Assembly: GCA_944325415.1 (NCBI GenBank)
Contig: CALUZW010000007.1
Coordinates: forward strand, 1-64,000
Direction: 5' to 3'
DNA from: an uncultured Bacteroidales bacterium
GTDB taxonomy: Bacteria; Bacteroidota; Bacteroidia; Bacteroidales; UBA11471
DNA: 64,000 bases
The notes under the pieces were generated by a model that saw nothing but the letters and a program-made list of their open reading frames with translations, did not search any database and was not told where the DNA came from. Of this stretch, positions 27,560-37,210 are shown piece by piece. The position numbers and the translations under genes are program-made. The stretch's first letter is position 1, and each line of letters starts with the position of its first letter.

Positions 27560-28921
27560 ATGAAAAAGATATTGCTGGCCACCGCCATCGGACTGCTTCC
27601 GATACTGGCTCCGTCCCAAGAAACAGAAACCTACGACAAAGACGGCACAAGTGTTCCGGCACGGGTCTACTTCAAAGACGGGAAACTGCATTTTGCGTCG
27701 AAAAACGAAAAGTTCCACCTCTGGTTCGACAATCGCATATATATCGACGCCTCCTATTACTCGCCCACAAGCGACATCGCGGGGCTGTCGTCCAAGCCCA
27801 ATAAAGACCTGGATGAAGACGACGGCATTTTCCGTTTCAACAACGGTGTGAGTATTCGCCGGGCCCGCTTTGCGCTGAAAGCCGAACTGTATAACTGGTT
27901 TGCCGAGTTTGACCTCGACTTTGCCTACAACGAGGTCGAAATCAAAGACATGTTCCTGGGATACCGATTCAACGACCACATCTCGATACAGGCGGGGCAC
28001 TTCAAGGAACCCATGAGCATGGAACGTCTCACCAGCTCGAAATATCTCTCTTCGAACGAGCGCCCCATGCCGGTAGAGATGTTTGCCGGAGGCCGACGCC
28101 TGGGTGTCGCCGCTACGGCGTGGAACAAACACTGGTGGGTGAGCGGTGGTGTCTTCGGGCAACAGGTCGACATCATTCAGAAAGAGAAAAATCGTGGCAG
28201 CGACGGTTACGGATTTACCGGCCGTGTGGCGGTATCGCCCATCGTCAATGACGTGCTGACACTGCACCTCGGCGGATATGCTACCTATCGCACCCCCGAT
28301 GCCGCCGGAGAGGAAGACCGACTTGTCGAGTTCCGCACCTTCCCCGAAAGCCGCACCGACCGCCGCCGCTTCGTCCGCGCCGAGATACCCAACGTAAACC
28401 ATTACGCCATCTATGGCATCGAAGCCGCCGTCCGCTGGGACAAACTGCTTGTCTACGGAGAATATATCTTCACCGACCTCTCCCGATACAAACGCAACAC
28501 CGACGGTACCAAACAGTCGCTGAAAAACGCCACGTTCAACGGGTGGTATGCCACCGCTTCTTACATGATACTGGGAAAACAACGCCGCTACTCTCCCGAA
28601 GATGCCGAATTCGGCCCGATGGAAGTGCGCCGCAAAGGGGGCAATCTTGAAATATCGGCCCGGGCCAGCCATGTCAATCTCAACGATTTCCACGACGCCT
28701 CATCGGTCGTCACCGGCGGCAAAGCCTACGCCTACAACGCCACGCTCAACTGGTATCCCATACGCAACGTCCTGCTGGGTCTGAACTATACGTTTGTCGA
28801 CAACGACAAATACGCCGACGACAAAGGCCACATTACCCAGAACGGACTGGCACTCAGCCAGGTCTGCCCCAATGGAATAGACTTCAACATCATACAATTA
28901 CGACTACTTGTATCTTTCTAA
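27560..28921 (+). CDS. OprO/OprP-type (phosphate-selective porin family) outer-membrane porin
   Basis: 453 residues from the ATG at 27560 (MKKILLATAIGLLPILAPSQ signal); an upstream in-frame extension to 27461 is non-coding in character. The body is a 16-strand-type barrel of the Porin_O_P family, with FRFNNGVSIRRARFALKAELYNWFAEFDLDF, FKEPMSMERLTSSKYLSSNERP and a C-terminal strand ending in F (IIQLRLLVSF). Pseudomonas relatives bring phosphate or polyphosphate through the outer membrane; in Bacteroidota the substrate is often unknown. It starts a three-gene run with a lamin-tail lipoprotein (13 bp downstream) and a phytase-type lipoprotein, which supports a phosphate-ester role. Confidence 0.85.
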   Translation: MKKILLATAIGLLPILAPSQETETYDKDGTSVPARVYFKDGKLHFASKNEKFHLWFDNRIYIDASYYSPTSDIAGLSSKPNKDLDEDDGIFRFNNGVSIRRARFALKAELYNWFAEFDLDFAYNEVEIKDMFLGYRFNDHISIQAGHFKEPMSMERLTSSKYLSSNERPMPVEMFAGGRRLGVAATAWNKHWWVSGGVFGQQVDIIQKEKNRGSDGYGFTGRVAVSPIVNDVLTLHLGGYATYRTPDAAGEEDRLVEFRTFPESRTDRRRFVRAEIPNVNHYAIYGIEAAVRWDKLLVYGEYIFTDLSRYKRNTDGTKQSLKNATFNGWYATASYMILGKQRRYSPEDAEFGPMEVRRKGGNLEISARASHVNLNDFHDASSVVTGGKAYAYNATLNWYPIRNVLLGLNYTFVDNDKYADDKGHITQNGLALSQVCPNGIDFNIIQLRLLVSF

Positions 28922-28934
28922 AAACAGAAAACCT

Positions 28935-30767
28935 ATGAAAAAAAGACATCTCATCGGGATGCTCACCGTCCTGACCGCCGTTTCAACCGCCTGCAAAGAC
29001 GATAGCGAAACCGACCTCATAAGCGGGTCTTCCGATATAAAGGGATTATATATCAACGAAGTATGTACCAGCGGTACCGACTGGATCGAACTCTATAACG
29101 GCTCCGATTCGGAAATCAGCCTTGGTGGCTTTCTGCTACAAGACAGCAAAGGGGCCGACGAAGAGTACACCTTTGCCTCGGGTACCAAGATAGGGGCCAA
29201 ATCGTACCTGGTTCTCTACAAGGAGAGCGACTTCACCTTCGGCCTTAGCGGTAGCGGCGATGCCGTCACCCTCATCGACAACCAGGGACACATCATCGAC
29301 AACATACTGGTACCCGCTCTGGACGACGGACAGACCTACGCCCGCGAAAGCGACGGCGCCTCTACCTGGGTGGTACTTCCCAGCGGCACACCGGGACGCG
29401 ACAACACGTCGAAGGGCGACGACACTACCCCCGAAACCAGTTCGCTCAAACTGTACATCAACGAGGTACTCTCCTCACCTGCCGGCGACGACGCCGACTT
29501 CATCGAGATTTACAACGGTGAGGAACAAGCCGTAAACATCGGCGGTTTCATACTGCAAGACGACAAAAAGGAGGCCGAGGAGTTCATCATTCCCGAAGGT
29601 ACCGTCATTGCCGCCAAAGGATTCGTTGTTTACAGCCAAGTATCGCCGGGCGAGGGCGACTCTTTCACCTTCGGACTCAGTTCGGGAGGCGACAAGGTTA
29701 TCTTCCTCGACAAGGATAGAAAACTCATCGACGAGGTAGAGACCCCCGACTTCAAAAGTGCCGGACAGGAAGGATACTCCTACGGCCGCACCACCGACGG
29801 CGGCAACCAGTGGAGCATCATCGAGACTCCTACCAAAGGCGTCTCGAACGGAGCCCCGACAGGCAACGGACTCGCAGGCCAACTGTTCATCAACGAGGTA
29901 TACACGTTCAGCGACCAGTCAAGCATCGACGACCTCGACTTTATCGAGCTCTACAACGCAGGCAGCAACACCATCGACCTCTCGGGCCTGAAAATGTGGG
30001 AAAGCGGAGGCCAGGAAGAGGCCTGGACTTTCCCCGAAGGGAAAAAGATAGCCGCCGGTGAACGGCTCGTCATCGAATGCGACAAAGAGGGGTACTACAA
30101 CGACCCGACCAACTATCCGGCCTGGGGGTTGAGCAAAGGTCCCGATGAATACATTGTCCTGGCCGATGCCGACCTGAACATCATCGACGAAATACACTGC
30201 CCCAGCCTGAAACAGCACGAAAGCTACGGACGCCTGAGCGACGGCAGCGACCAGTGGGTAATCTTTGCCCAATATTCGCGTGGAACCGCCAACGGCGGTG
30301 AGCAGCGCCAGCCGGTAACCAACTCGCTGGGCCTCTGCATCAACGAAGTCTTCACCAACAATCAAGACGTGCAGACCCAACCGTGGGACGACACCAAAGA
30401 CTTTATCGAGCTCTATAACAGCAGCGACAATACCATAGACCTGAGCGGGTTCAGCCTGATGGACGACGCCCTCGACCCCGAAAAACAATATTTCTTCCCC
30501 GATGGGACGGTCATCGCCGCCAAAAGTTTCCTCACCCTCGACGTCGACAAGAAAAACACCAACGGCCCCGTGTTCGGCCTTGGCAAGGGGGGCGACTGGG
30601 TATTCCTCTACGACGCTTCGGGCCGGCTCATCGCCGAAATCGAGGCACCGGCTTTCGAAGACTCCGAGGTTTACAGCGTAGGACGCCGCACCGATGGCGG
30701 CGACGAGATTGTCGTCTTTACCGAAGTTTCCAAGAACAACAGCAACAACGGTAAAGCCATCAAATAA
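28935..30767 (+). CDS. Lipoprotein with four tandem lamin-tail (LTD) domains
   Basis: 610 residues from the ATG at 28935. Lipoprotein signal MKKRHLIGMLTVLTAVSTAC (Cys20) followed by KDDSE, which suggests surface or outer-membrane anchoring. Four copies of an LTD fold start with YINEV-type strands at about residues 37, 172, 316 and 466, each followed by (D)(W/F)IELYN, an L.G(F/L).L.D strand, a (P/S)(D/E)GT.IAAK turn, FGL(S/G).GGD and a closing YGR.(S/T)DG segment. No catalytic residues are evident. In bacteria LTDs accompany secreted nucleases and phosphatases and may bind ligands or the cell surface. It probably displays or scaffolds the other two products. Confidence 0.82.
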   Translation: MKKRHLIGMLTVLTAVSTACKDDSETDLISGSSDIKGLYINEVCTSGTDWIELYNGSDSEISLGGFLLQDSKGADEEYTFASGTKIGAKSYLVLYKESDFTFGLSGSGDAVTLIDNQGHIIDNILVPALDDGQTYARESDGASTWVVLPSGTPGRDNTSKGDDTTPETSSLKLYINEVLSSPAGDDADFIEIYNGEEQAVNIGGFILQDDKKEAEEFIIPEGTVIAAKGFVVYSQVSPGEGDSFTFGLSSGGDKVIFLDKDRKLIDEVETPDFKSAGQEGYSYGRTTDGGNQWSIIETPTKGVSNGAPTGNGLAGQLFINEVYTFSDQSSIDDLDFIELYNAGSNTIDLSGLKMWESGGQEEAWTFPEGKKIAAGERLVIECDKEGYYNDPTNYPAWGLSKGPDEYIVLADADLNIIDEIHCPSLKQHESYGRLSDGSDQWVIFAQYSRGTANGGEQRQPVTNSLGLCINEVFTNNQDVQTQPWDDTKDFIELYNSSDNTIDLSGFSLMDDALDPEKQYFFPDGTVIAAKSFLTLDVDKKNTNGPVFGLGKGGDWVFLYDASGRLIAEIEAPAFEDSEVYSVGRRTDGGDEIVVFTEVSKNNSNNGKAIK

Positions 30768-30775
30768 CACGCACC

Positions 30776-31927
30776 ATGAGAATATCCATTTTACATTATA
30801 CTCTCCTGTTTTCCATTTTTCCACTCTTGATTTCCTGTCAAGAATCCAAGACCGTTGCGGGATTCCCCGCAACGGTTTCCGTCCCGTCGGAACGGGTAGA
30901 TATAGAAGGATACCCCCCTATATATATCGGCGGGTACGGCTCGGACATGGCTTACAACCGGGCAGACTCGAGCTTCTGGCTACTGACCGACCGCGGGCCC
31001 AATGTCGACGGAGCCACGATCCACAGCAAGGTATTCCCACTGGCCGACTATACGCCGCACATCGGCGTGTTTAAATGGAAGGGCGACTCCTTGTGCCTCA
31101 TTCGCAAAATCATGCTCCGTGAAAATGACAGTACATTCTTCTGCGGCCTGCCCCGCACCACCGGAGAGGGCATCACCGGAGAGAAAGCCTATGCGCCGGG
31201 CGGCAGCGAAATCATCACGGCCGAACGCAAGGGCATCGATACCGAAGGGCTTGCAGTGTCGCCCGACGGCACCTTTTGGGTGAGCGACGAGTACGGCCCC
31301 TATCTCCTGCACTTCAATGCCGACGGGATACTCATCGAGGAGTATTCACCGTTCAACGGAAAACTTCCGGCCCACTATGCCCTGCGGCAACCCAACCGTG
31401 GCATGGAGGGACTCTGCATCGACAACGACGGGAAGAGACTCTACGGCATCATGCAGTCGCCCCTCGACGGAGACTGCCCTGAAATATTCAAGACGAATAT
31501 TCCTCTCCTGGTCATCGACACCGAAAGCGGCGCCTGCCGCGAATATGCCTATACGCCCGACAGCCGGGAGTGTGGTGTGAGCGCCCTGGTGTACCTCAAC
31601 GACACGACCCTGCTCGTTCTCGAACGCGACGGAAAATTTCCCGGCGACGGCGAGGTATGCAAACGCATATACCGCATCACTCTGCCCGACACCGACACCC
31701 CATGCCTGCTCTCCAAGACACTGGTTGCCGACCTGTTGCAGGTGTGTCCCGGATATGACCACGACAAGCCCGAAGGCATGGCACTCATCAACAACTCGAC
31801 ACTCGGCGTTGTCAACGACGACGATTTCGGCATTGAGGCCACCGTCCCGGCCGGCTGCCGTTACCGACAGAAACTGAAAAACAACGGTCGCACCGACCGC
31901 AACGAAATCTTCTTCTTCGGCTTTTAA
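30776..31927 (+). CDS. Phytase-type esterase-like beta-propeller lipoprotein
   Basis: 383 residues. Lipoprotein signal MRISILHYTLLFSIFPLLIS-C (Cys21). The rest matches the 'esterase-like activity of phytase' family: IYIGGYGSDMAYNRADSSFWLLTDRGPNVDG, RKGIDTEGLAVSPDGTFWVSDEYGPYL, QPNRGMEGLCIDNDGKRLYGIMQSP and a closing KPEGMALINNSTLGVVNDDDFG. These acid-rich loops are typical calcium/phosphate-ester sites of the propeller. Family members are predicted phosphodiesterases or phosphatases; activity here is not demonstrable from sequence. It starts 8 bp after the LTD gene and ends before a terminator. Confidence 0.82.
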   Translation: MRISILHYTLLFSIFPLLISCQESKTVAGFPATVSVPSERVDIEGYPPIYIGGYGSDMAYNRADSSFWLLTDRGPNVDGATIHSKVFPLADYTPHIGVFKWKGDSLCLIRKIMLRENDSTFFCGLPRTTGEGITGEKAYAPGGSEIITAERKGIDTEGLAVSPDGTFWVSDEYGPYLLHFNADGILIEEYSPFNGKLPAHYALRQPNRGMEGLCIDNDGKRLYGIMQSPLDGDCPEIFKTNIPLLVIDTESGACREYAYTPDSRECGVSALVYLNDTTLLVLERDGKFPGDGEVCKRIYRITLPDTDTPCLLSKTLVADLLQVCPGYDHDKPEGMALINNSTLGVVNDDDFGIEATVPAGCRYRQKLKNNGRTDRNEIFFFGF

Positions 31928-31949
31928 GCACACCTATTTCATAAGACGA

Positions 31950-31984
31950 GAAACGGGTACTTTCCTTCGCGGGGTACCCGTTTC
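31950..31984 (+). terminator. Terminator of porin-LTD-phytase operon
   Basis: 11-bp perfect stem (31950-31960 with 31974-31984) followed by ATTTTTTCC, 22 bp after the stop codon. Confidence 0.8.
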
Positions 31985-32051
31985 ATTTTTTCCGGCGTTT
32001 TCTTCCACGCCGCTCCCCTCGCCCGCCATCGCTGCGGTACCGCACAAAAAA

Positions 32052-32084
32052 CAGGGGGCATCTTCTCGATGAAGATGCCCCCTG
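32052..32084 (-). terminator. Terminator of rpsO
   Basis: 14-bp perfect stem (32052-32065 with 32071-32084), 5-nt loop, followed by six T on the minus strand, about 20 bp after the rpsO stop. Confidence 0.85.
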
Positions 32085-32104
32085 CATAGCACAAGCAAGA
32101 GAAC

Positions 32105-32374
32105 TTACTTTCTCAGGCCCAGTTCCTTAACGATGGCACGGTAGCGCTCGATGTCGACTTTCTGCAAATAATCGAGCAGGCGGCGACGTTTACCTACCAA
32201 CATTTTCAGGGCTCTTTCGGTCGTATAATCTTTGTGATTTGACTTGAGGTGCTCAGTCAAATGAGAGATACGATAGGAAAATAATGCAATCTGGGACTCG
32301 GGAGAACCAGTATCAGTATTGTTCTTTCCGTACTTCTCAAAGATTTCCTTTTTTTTCTCTGACGTTAAATACAT
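32105..32374 (-). CDS. rpsO: 30S ribosomal protein S15
   Basis: 89 residues from the ATG at 32374 ([18 protein letters not shown]), the standard S15 length. Motifs include [27 protein letters not shown] and the C-terminal [20 protein letters not shown]. It binds 16S rRNA helices 20-22 in the small subunit. A longer reading to 32446 crosses the promoter. Unlike enterobacteria it is not next to pnp here; it is a single-gene transcript between its own promoter and terminator. Confidence 0.97.
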   Translation of the reverse strand: MYLTSEKKKEIFEKYGKNNTDTGSPESQIALFSYRISHLTEHLKSNHKDYTTERALKMLVGKRRRLLDYLQKVDIERYRAIVKELGLRK

Positions 32375-32416
32375 CTTTTTAACTGTTTTATATATGAATG
32401 AAATGTTTTGAGACCG

Positions 32417-32447
32417 CAAAGGTAGACAAATATTTCCGACCGGCAAA
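32417..32447 (-). promoter_or_regulatory. rpsO promoter
   Basis: Minus strand: TTTG (32447-32444), 19 bp, TACCTTTG (32424-32417), 42 bp before the rpsO ATG. Confidence 0.75.
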
Positions 32448-32563
32448 TGTTTCGGCGGTATTTTTCCTCATTTCACCCCTGAAAATGAAAAAATTTGCCT
32501 CTTTCGGCTTTGAAAAAGAGCAATTAACCCACCCGGGCGTATAAATTATCGCGTTTTTTGTCG

Positions 32564-32571
32564 TACCTTTG
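32564..32571 (+). promoter_or_regulatory. typA -7 element
   Basis: TACCTTTG 21 bp before the typA ATG. No clear -33 element is seen at the right distance. Confidence 0.55.
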
Positions 32572-32592
32572 CGCCGGAAAATTTTTTAAGGT

Positions 32593-34395
32593 ATGCAAAG
32601 ACAAAACATTCGGAACATCGCCATCATTGCCCACGTCGACCACGGCAAAACCACCCTCGTCGACAAGATGCTGATGGCCGGCCGCCTCTTCCGCGACAAT
32701 CAGAGTACGGGAGAACTCATTCTCGACAACAACGACCTCGAACGGGAGCGCGGTATAACGATTCTCTCGAAAAACGTCTCGATACGTTACAAGGATTGTA
32801 AGATAAACATCATCGACACCCCGGGCCACGCCGACTTCGGAGGCGAGGTAGAACGCGTACTCAACATGGCCGACGGCTGCCTGCTGCTGGTCGACGCCTT
32901 CGAAGGCCCCATGCCCCAAACCCGCTTTGTGTTGCAAAAGGCCATTCAGATGGGGCTGAAACCCATCGTGGTCATCAACAAGGTCGACAAGCAGAACTGT
33001 CGCCCCGATGAGGTACAGGAGATGGTTTTCGAACTGATGTTCAACCTCAACGCCACCGAAGAGCAACTCGACTTCCCCACCATCTACGGCTCGGCCAAGC
33101 AGAACTGGATGTCGACCGACTGGCGCAAACCTACCGACAACATATCGGTGCTGCTCGACACCATCATCGAACACATACCCGCCCCCGAATACATCGAAGG
33201 CCCCTCGCAGATGCTCATCACCTCGCTCGACTTCTCGTCGTATGTGGGCCGTATCGCCATAGGCCGCATACACCGCGGTGAATTGCGCGAAGGCCAAGAC
33301 ATCGTGCTGTGCAAACGCGACGGTTCCACCGTGAAACAACGCATCAAGGAGCTGCACATCTTCGAAGGCATGGGCCGCACCCGCGTCGAAAGCGCCGCTT
33401 CGGGTGAGATATGTGCCCTGGTAGGCATAGAGGGCTTCGAAATCGGCGATACCATTGCCGATGTCAATACCCCCGAAGCACTGCCCCGTATAGCCATCGA
33501 CGAGCCCACCATGTCGATGACCTTCACCAACAACGACTCCCCCTTCTTCGGCCGCGACGGCAAATATGTTACCTCACGCCACATTGCCGAACGCCTCGAA
33601 AAAGAGCTGGAACGTAACCTTGCCCTGCGCGTCGTAAAAGCCCCCGAAGATGGTGTATGGACAGTCTATGGACGCGGTGTGCTGCACCTCTCCATCCTCA
33701 TCGAGACGATGCGTCGCGAAGGCTACGAGCTGCAAGTGGGCCAGCCGCAGGTTATCGTCAAGGAAATCGACGGTGTGAAATGCGAGCCGGTAGAACAGCT
33801 CACCATCAACGTGCCCGAAGAGTATGCCAGCAAAATGATCGACATGGTAACCCGTCGTAAAGGCGACCTGCTCTCGATGGATACGCAAGGCGACCGCATA
33901 CACCTCGAATTCTCGATTCCCTCGCGCGGCATCATCGGCCTGCGCAACAACGTGCTCACCGCTTCGGCCGGCGAAGCCATCATGGCACACCGATTCCTCG
34001 AATACCAGCCGTGGAAAGGCGACATCGAACGCCGCACCAACGGTTCGCTCATCGCCATGGAGGCCGGTACCGCATACGCCTATGCACTCGACAAGCTGCA
34101 AGACCGCGGCCGCTTCTTCATCTTCCCGCAAGAAGAGGTTTATGCCGGACAGGTAGTGGGCGAGAATGCCAAGGAGGGCGACATCGTAGTCAACGTTACC
34201 AAATCGAAAAAGCTCACCAACATGCGTGCATCGGGTGCCGACGAAAAGGCTCGCATCATTCCGCCCATCGTGATGAGCCTCGAAGAGTCGCTCGAATACA
34301 TCAAGGAAGACGAGTACCTCGAAGTAACCCCGCACCACCTGCGCATACGTAAAATCATTCTCGACGAGACCGAACGTAAACGCGCCAACCGATAA
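32593..34395 (+). CDS. typA: Ribosome-associated GTPase TypA/BipA
   Basis: 600 residues, the usual length. It is a translational GTPase of the EF-G/LepA class that binds the 70S ribosome and helps large-subunit assembly and stress growth. G domain: [15 protein letters not shown] (G1, about 13-27), RGITI (G2), [15 protein letters not shown] (G3), NKVDK (G4) and GSAKQNW (G5). Next come the beta-barrel domain II (about 205-300), EF-G III/V-like domains and the BipA-specific C-terminal domain (about 480-600, [23 protein letters not shown]). It is divergent from rpsO and transcribed alone, ending at a long hairpin. Confidence 0.96.
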   Translation: MQRQNIRNIAIIAHVDHGKTTLVDKMLMAGRLFRDNQSTGELILDNNDLERERGITILSKNVSIRYKDCKINIIDTPGHADFGGEVERVLNMADGCLLLVDAFEGPMPQTRFVLQKAIQMGLKPIVVINKVDKQNCRPDEVQEMVFELMFNLNATEEQLDFPTIYGSAKQNWMSTDWRKPTDNISVLLDTIIEHIPAPEYIEGPSQMLITSLDFSSYVGRIAIGRIHRGELREGQDIVLCKRDGSTVKQRIKELHIFEGMGRTRVESAASGEICALVGIEGFEIGDTIADVNTPEALPRIAIDEPTMSMTFTNNDSPFFGRDGKYVTSRHIAERLEKELERNLALRVVKAPEDGVWTVYGRGVLHLSILIETMRREGYELQVGQPQVIVKEIDGVKCEPVEQLTINVPEEYASKMIDMVTRRKGDLLSMDTQGDRIHLEFSIPSRGIIGLRNNVLTASAGEAIMAHRFLEYQPWKGDIERRTNGSLIAMEAGTAYAYALDKLQDRGRFFIFPQEEVYAGQVVGENAKEGDIVVNVTKSKKLTNMRASGADEKARIIPPIVMSLEESLEYIKEDEYLEVTPHHLRIRKIILDETERKRANR

Positions 34396-34430
34396 CAGCA
34401 GCGACGGCGCCACAGCACCCGTCCTTCCAG

Positions 34431-34472
34431 AAACGAAGAGCCGCAGGTCGATTGACTTGCGGCTCTTCGTTT
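34431..34472 (+). terminator. typA terminator
   Basis: 19-bp stem (34431-34449 with 34454-34472) with a single G-U pair and a GATT loop; T-rich 3' end. Convergent with the AlaX-like gene. Confidence 0.85.
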
Positions 34473-34527
34473 TATCTACCTCCTCACCTGCCGGCAAGGG
34501 AAAGAACGTATGCGAGAAACGCGCTGC

Positions 34528-35001
34528 TCACTTCGCATCGGGAGCCTGCAATTTGAAACGCAGGCGCAGACGGCCGGGCTCATAGTCGTGGCTGATGATT
34601 TTGAAAACACCTATCTCCGACGTATTGGCCACATGCGCACCGATGCAGGCACACACATCGTAGTCGCCCACCCGCACCAGACGCAACGTCTCGCTCACGT
34701 CGTCGGGCAACTTCGAGACATCGACCTCGGCAGGAACTTCGGCTCGCGCCACAAACTCCACCGTAACCGGCAGGGCCCGGGCAATAACCTCGTTTACTTT
34801 TGCCTCGACGGCGGCCAACTGCTCGGCCGTAGGCTCCTCGGGCAATTCATAGTCGCACTTGCTCTTCTTGCGCTCGATGTGTGCGTTGCGGGAACGCGGG
34901 CAACCGAACATCTCGACCATCGTGCGGTTCAAGATATGCTCGGCCGTGTGCATGGGGGGATATTCCTGCTTGTTGTGTTCGTTGAGTTGAGGTTGTTCCA
35001 T
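34528..35001 (-). CDS. AlaX-like tRNA-editing (SAD-domain) protein
   Basis: 157 residues from the ATG at 35001. It consists only of the second additional domain of alanyl/threonyl-tRNA synthetases: metal ligands are in PPMHTAEHILN (HxxxH) and DVCACIGAHVANTSEIG (CxxxH). Stand-alone SAD proteins of this kind hydrolyse mischarged Ser- or Gly-tRNA(Ala). It lacks the beta-barrel and synthetase domains, so it is a trans-editing factor rather than a broken alaS. It lies 13 bp after the transglutaminase-like gene, in the same direction. Confidence 0.8.
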   Translation of the reverse strand: MEQPQLNEHNKQEYPPMHTAEHILNRTMVEMFGCPRSRNAHIERKKSKCDYELPEEPTAEQLAAVEAKVNEVIARALPVTVEFVARAEVPAEVDVSKLPDDVSETLRLVRVGDYDVCACIGAHVANTSEIGVFKIISHDYEPGRLRLRFKLQAPDAK

Positions 35002-35014
35002 ATTGATGTCGGAA

Positions 35015-35809
35015 TTATTTTTTGTATCTCGAATAGGTATCATTTTCTATCTCGATAGAGAGTGGCACTATATCGCTCAGATCCTTTATTCCGCAATCGG
35101 GATAATCCTTTCCTGCGAAAAGTTTTATTTCTACCGGGAAGCCCAACTGGCCGGCTTGCGGATCGACTGGAATCCAGCCTACATCATTCACATAACACTC
35201 GGCCCAAGCATGAGTACCTCCGGTTATCTGCGGCGGATAATAAACATACCCGGTAATAAAGCGACATGGAATAGACCTCGAACGCATCAAGGCAATAAAC
35301 AGATTGGTATGCTCGCTACAAGTGCCTTTCCTGCGTCGGAGTATGGTCGCAATATCTTCCGTGATACTATTGCCCTTGTCTATTTCCACAGCCAGGGAAT
35401 CATCGAAGGTCTCAATATAAGCCGATGCAAATTTCAAACCCTTGCTTATAATCGACCATACATTTTTTTCATTTCCAAACAACGTATCTGCAATCACTTG
35501 TAACTCGGGCAGGCGATAATCGATAAGAGTTGTCGGTTCCAAAAACGGCAACACGTCAGAAGGATAAGGCAAACTCGGATCAACGACAGTCTGCTTCACT
35601 ATTTTAAGAAGAGACGTATCGGCCTTTACGGCTGAATTCCGTATCGTAACATGACAGATACTATCAACTTGCCGGAAAGATACGACCTCCTGCGGATAGG
35701 AATCGAGTGCGGCACGGTTAAAATACCGTAATTGCATTTTATAGATAATCTGCGCATATCCACCTGCGCTACCACATACCAATAAGAATATTACAAAGAT
35801 TTTTTTCAT
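35015..35809 (-). CDS. Exported transglutaminase-like protein
   Basis: 264 residues with signal MKKIFVIFLLVCGSAGGYAQ. The transglutaminase/papain-like core (about 140-230) has the full Cys-His-Asp triad: RRRKGTCSEHTNLF, GGTHAWAECYV and WIPVDPQAGQ. Bacterial relatives are usually peptidases or amidases acting in the periplasm; the substrate is unknown. The N-terminal 130 residues look like a DUF-type immunoglobulin-like region. It is followed within 13 bp by the AlaX-like gene. Confidence 0.8.
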   Translation of the reverse strand: MKKIFVIFLLVCGSAGGYAQIIYKMQLRYFNRAALDSYPQEVVSFRQVDSICHVTIRNSAVKADTSLLKIVKQTVVDPSLPYPSDVLPFLEPTTLIDYRLPELQVIADTLFGNEKNVWSIISKGLKFASAYIETFDDSLAVEIDKGNSITEDIATILRRRKGTCSEHTNLFIALMRSRSIPCRFITGYVYYPPQITGGTHAWAECYVNDVGWIPVDPQAGQLGFPVEIKLFAGKDYPDCGIKDLSDIVPLSIEIENDTYSRYKK

Positions 35810-35863
35810 TACAAAGATTTTATACCCATCTCGCCTTATTTATGCAATACTGCGAAGCCTCAT

Positions 35864-37210
35864 TCATTCTCTCCATTCCCACGACAGCCGCACGATGTCT
35901 TCCTCGACAAGTTCGCTGCCCATCTGCACCTCGATGATCTGCAAGTCGGTGACAGCCCGCACGGCGTGCTTCTGTCCCACCTTGATGTGTATGACATCGC
36001 CCCGACCCACTTCGACGACACGACCGTCGAGCGCCAACTGTCCCCGACCGTCGATAAAGGTCCACACCTCCTCGCGACGGTTGTGATACTGGTAGCTGAT
36101 GTTGCATCCGGCCTTGATGCAGAGGAGCTTGGTCAGGGCACGATAGCCGTCGGGCAACACGTTGTAGCCCATCACCTTGTAGGTACCCCAGCGCCGCTCC
36201 TCATACATGGGTCGTTTGGCAAAACGGGTGGCATAGGATTTGAGGCGGGTGCAAGAGTCCTTATCGCCCACCAGGATTCCGTCGGGACTGGCTGCCACGA
36301 TGGCGTTTTTCATGCCGAGGCACACAATCGGCATCTCCAACTCATTCACCACATGGGTACCGTCGGAGCCTTCACCCATGACGGCATTGCCAATGGTGCG
36401 GTCGGGCATTTCCTCGGTGAGGCTGTTCCAGGTTCCGAGGTCTTTCCAATTTCCGTTGAATGGTACCACACCCACCGACGAGGTTTTCTCCACCACCTCG
36501 AAATCGAAACTGATTTTGGGCAGTTCGAGATAACGCAACCGCATCTCATCGAAGGTGTCGGCCTTGACATAACGGGCAATGTAATCGTCGAGGAAACCCA
36601 GTTTGAAGGCAAAGACGCCCCCATTCCAAAGAGCCCCTTCGCGTATCAACTTCTCGGCATACTGAATCTCTGGCTTTTCGACGAAACGGACTACCGAATA
36701 AACGTCGGCATCGGCATGTGCCATGTCGGGAATGATATAACCGAATGTCGCCGAAGGTCTCTTCGGGCGGATTCCCATCAACATCACATCGGCGACACCC
36801 CGTTCGGCGGCCGCGGCCATCTGCGCGATGACGGCAAAATAACTTTCATCGGTATAGGGGTCGATGGGCATCACCACGACAACCTCATCGCGACTGCATT
36901 GCTTGTCTTTGAGCAGATGGGTCGTCGCCAAAGCTATCGCGGGGAAGGTGTTGCGGCGTTCGGGCTCGGTAACCACGTCGACAGCATTACCGAGCTGGGT
37001 GGTTATGGCATCTTTCTGCGACACGCTGGTAGCGACCGTGATGGGGGCGTCGAGTCCCGACTCCTTGATTTGCCGCACGATGCGTTGCAGCATCGACTCC
37101 CGCGTACCGTCGGGAGCTTCGAGCAATTTGAGGAACTGTTTGGAGCGGGCGTCGTTCGACAACGGCCAAAGGCGTTTTCCCGAGCCGCCCGATAATAATA
37201 TGATTCTCAT
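35864..37210 (-). CDS. manC: Mannose-1-phosphate guanylyltransferase (with C-terminal cupin)
   Basis: 448 residues. N-terminal nucleotidyltransferase: ILLSGGSGKRLWPLSNDARSKQF (about 4-26) and VVVMPIDPYTDES. C-terminal cupin/type-II phosphomannose isomerase-like domain (about 335-448): RRWGTYKV, ISYQYHNRREEVWTFIDGRG, IKVGQKHAVRAVTDL. It makes GDP-mannose from mannose-1-phosphate and GTP, the precursor of GDP-L-fucose. The start codon overlaps the fcl stop by 4 bp, so it is the third gene of gmd-fcl-manC. Whether the cupin half still has isomerase activity cannot be told. Confidence 0.92.
   Translation of the reverse strand: MRIILLSGGSGKRLWPLSNDARSKQFLKLLEAPDGTRESMLQRIVRQIKESGLDAPITVATSVSQKDAITTQLGNAVDVVTEPERRNTFPAIALATTHLLKDKQCSRDEVVVVMPIDPYTDESYFAVIAQMAAAAERGVADVMLMGIRPKRPSATFGYIIPDMAHADADVYSVVRFVEKPEIQYAEKLIREGALWNGGVFAFKLGFLDDYIARYVKADTFDEMRLRYLELPKISFDFEVVEKTSSVGVVPFNGNWKDLGTWNSLTEEMPDRTIGNAVMGEGSDGTHVVNELEMPIVCLGMKNAIVAASPDGILVGDKDSCTRLKSYATRFAKRPMYEERRWGTYKVMGYNVLPDGYRALTKLLCIKAGCNISYQYHNRREEVWTFIDGRGQLALDGRVVEVGRGDVIHIKVGQKHAVRAVTDLQIIEVQMGSELVEEDIVRLSWEWRE

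Noticed and set aside
34528..35001. Fragment of a broken alanyl-tRNA synthetase gene
   Set aside because: The protein is a complete SAD domain with both metal-binding motifs, a sound start and no synthetase remnants nearby.
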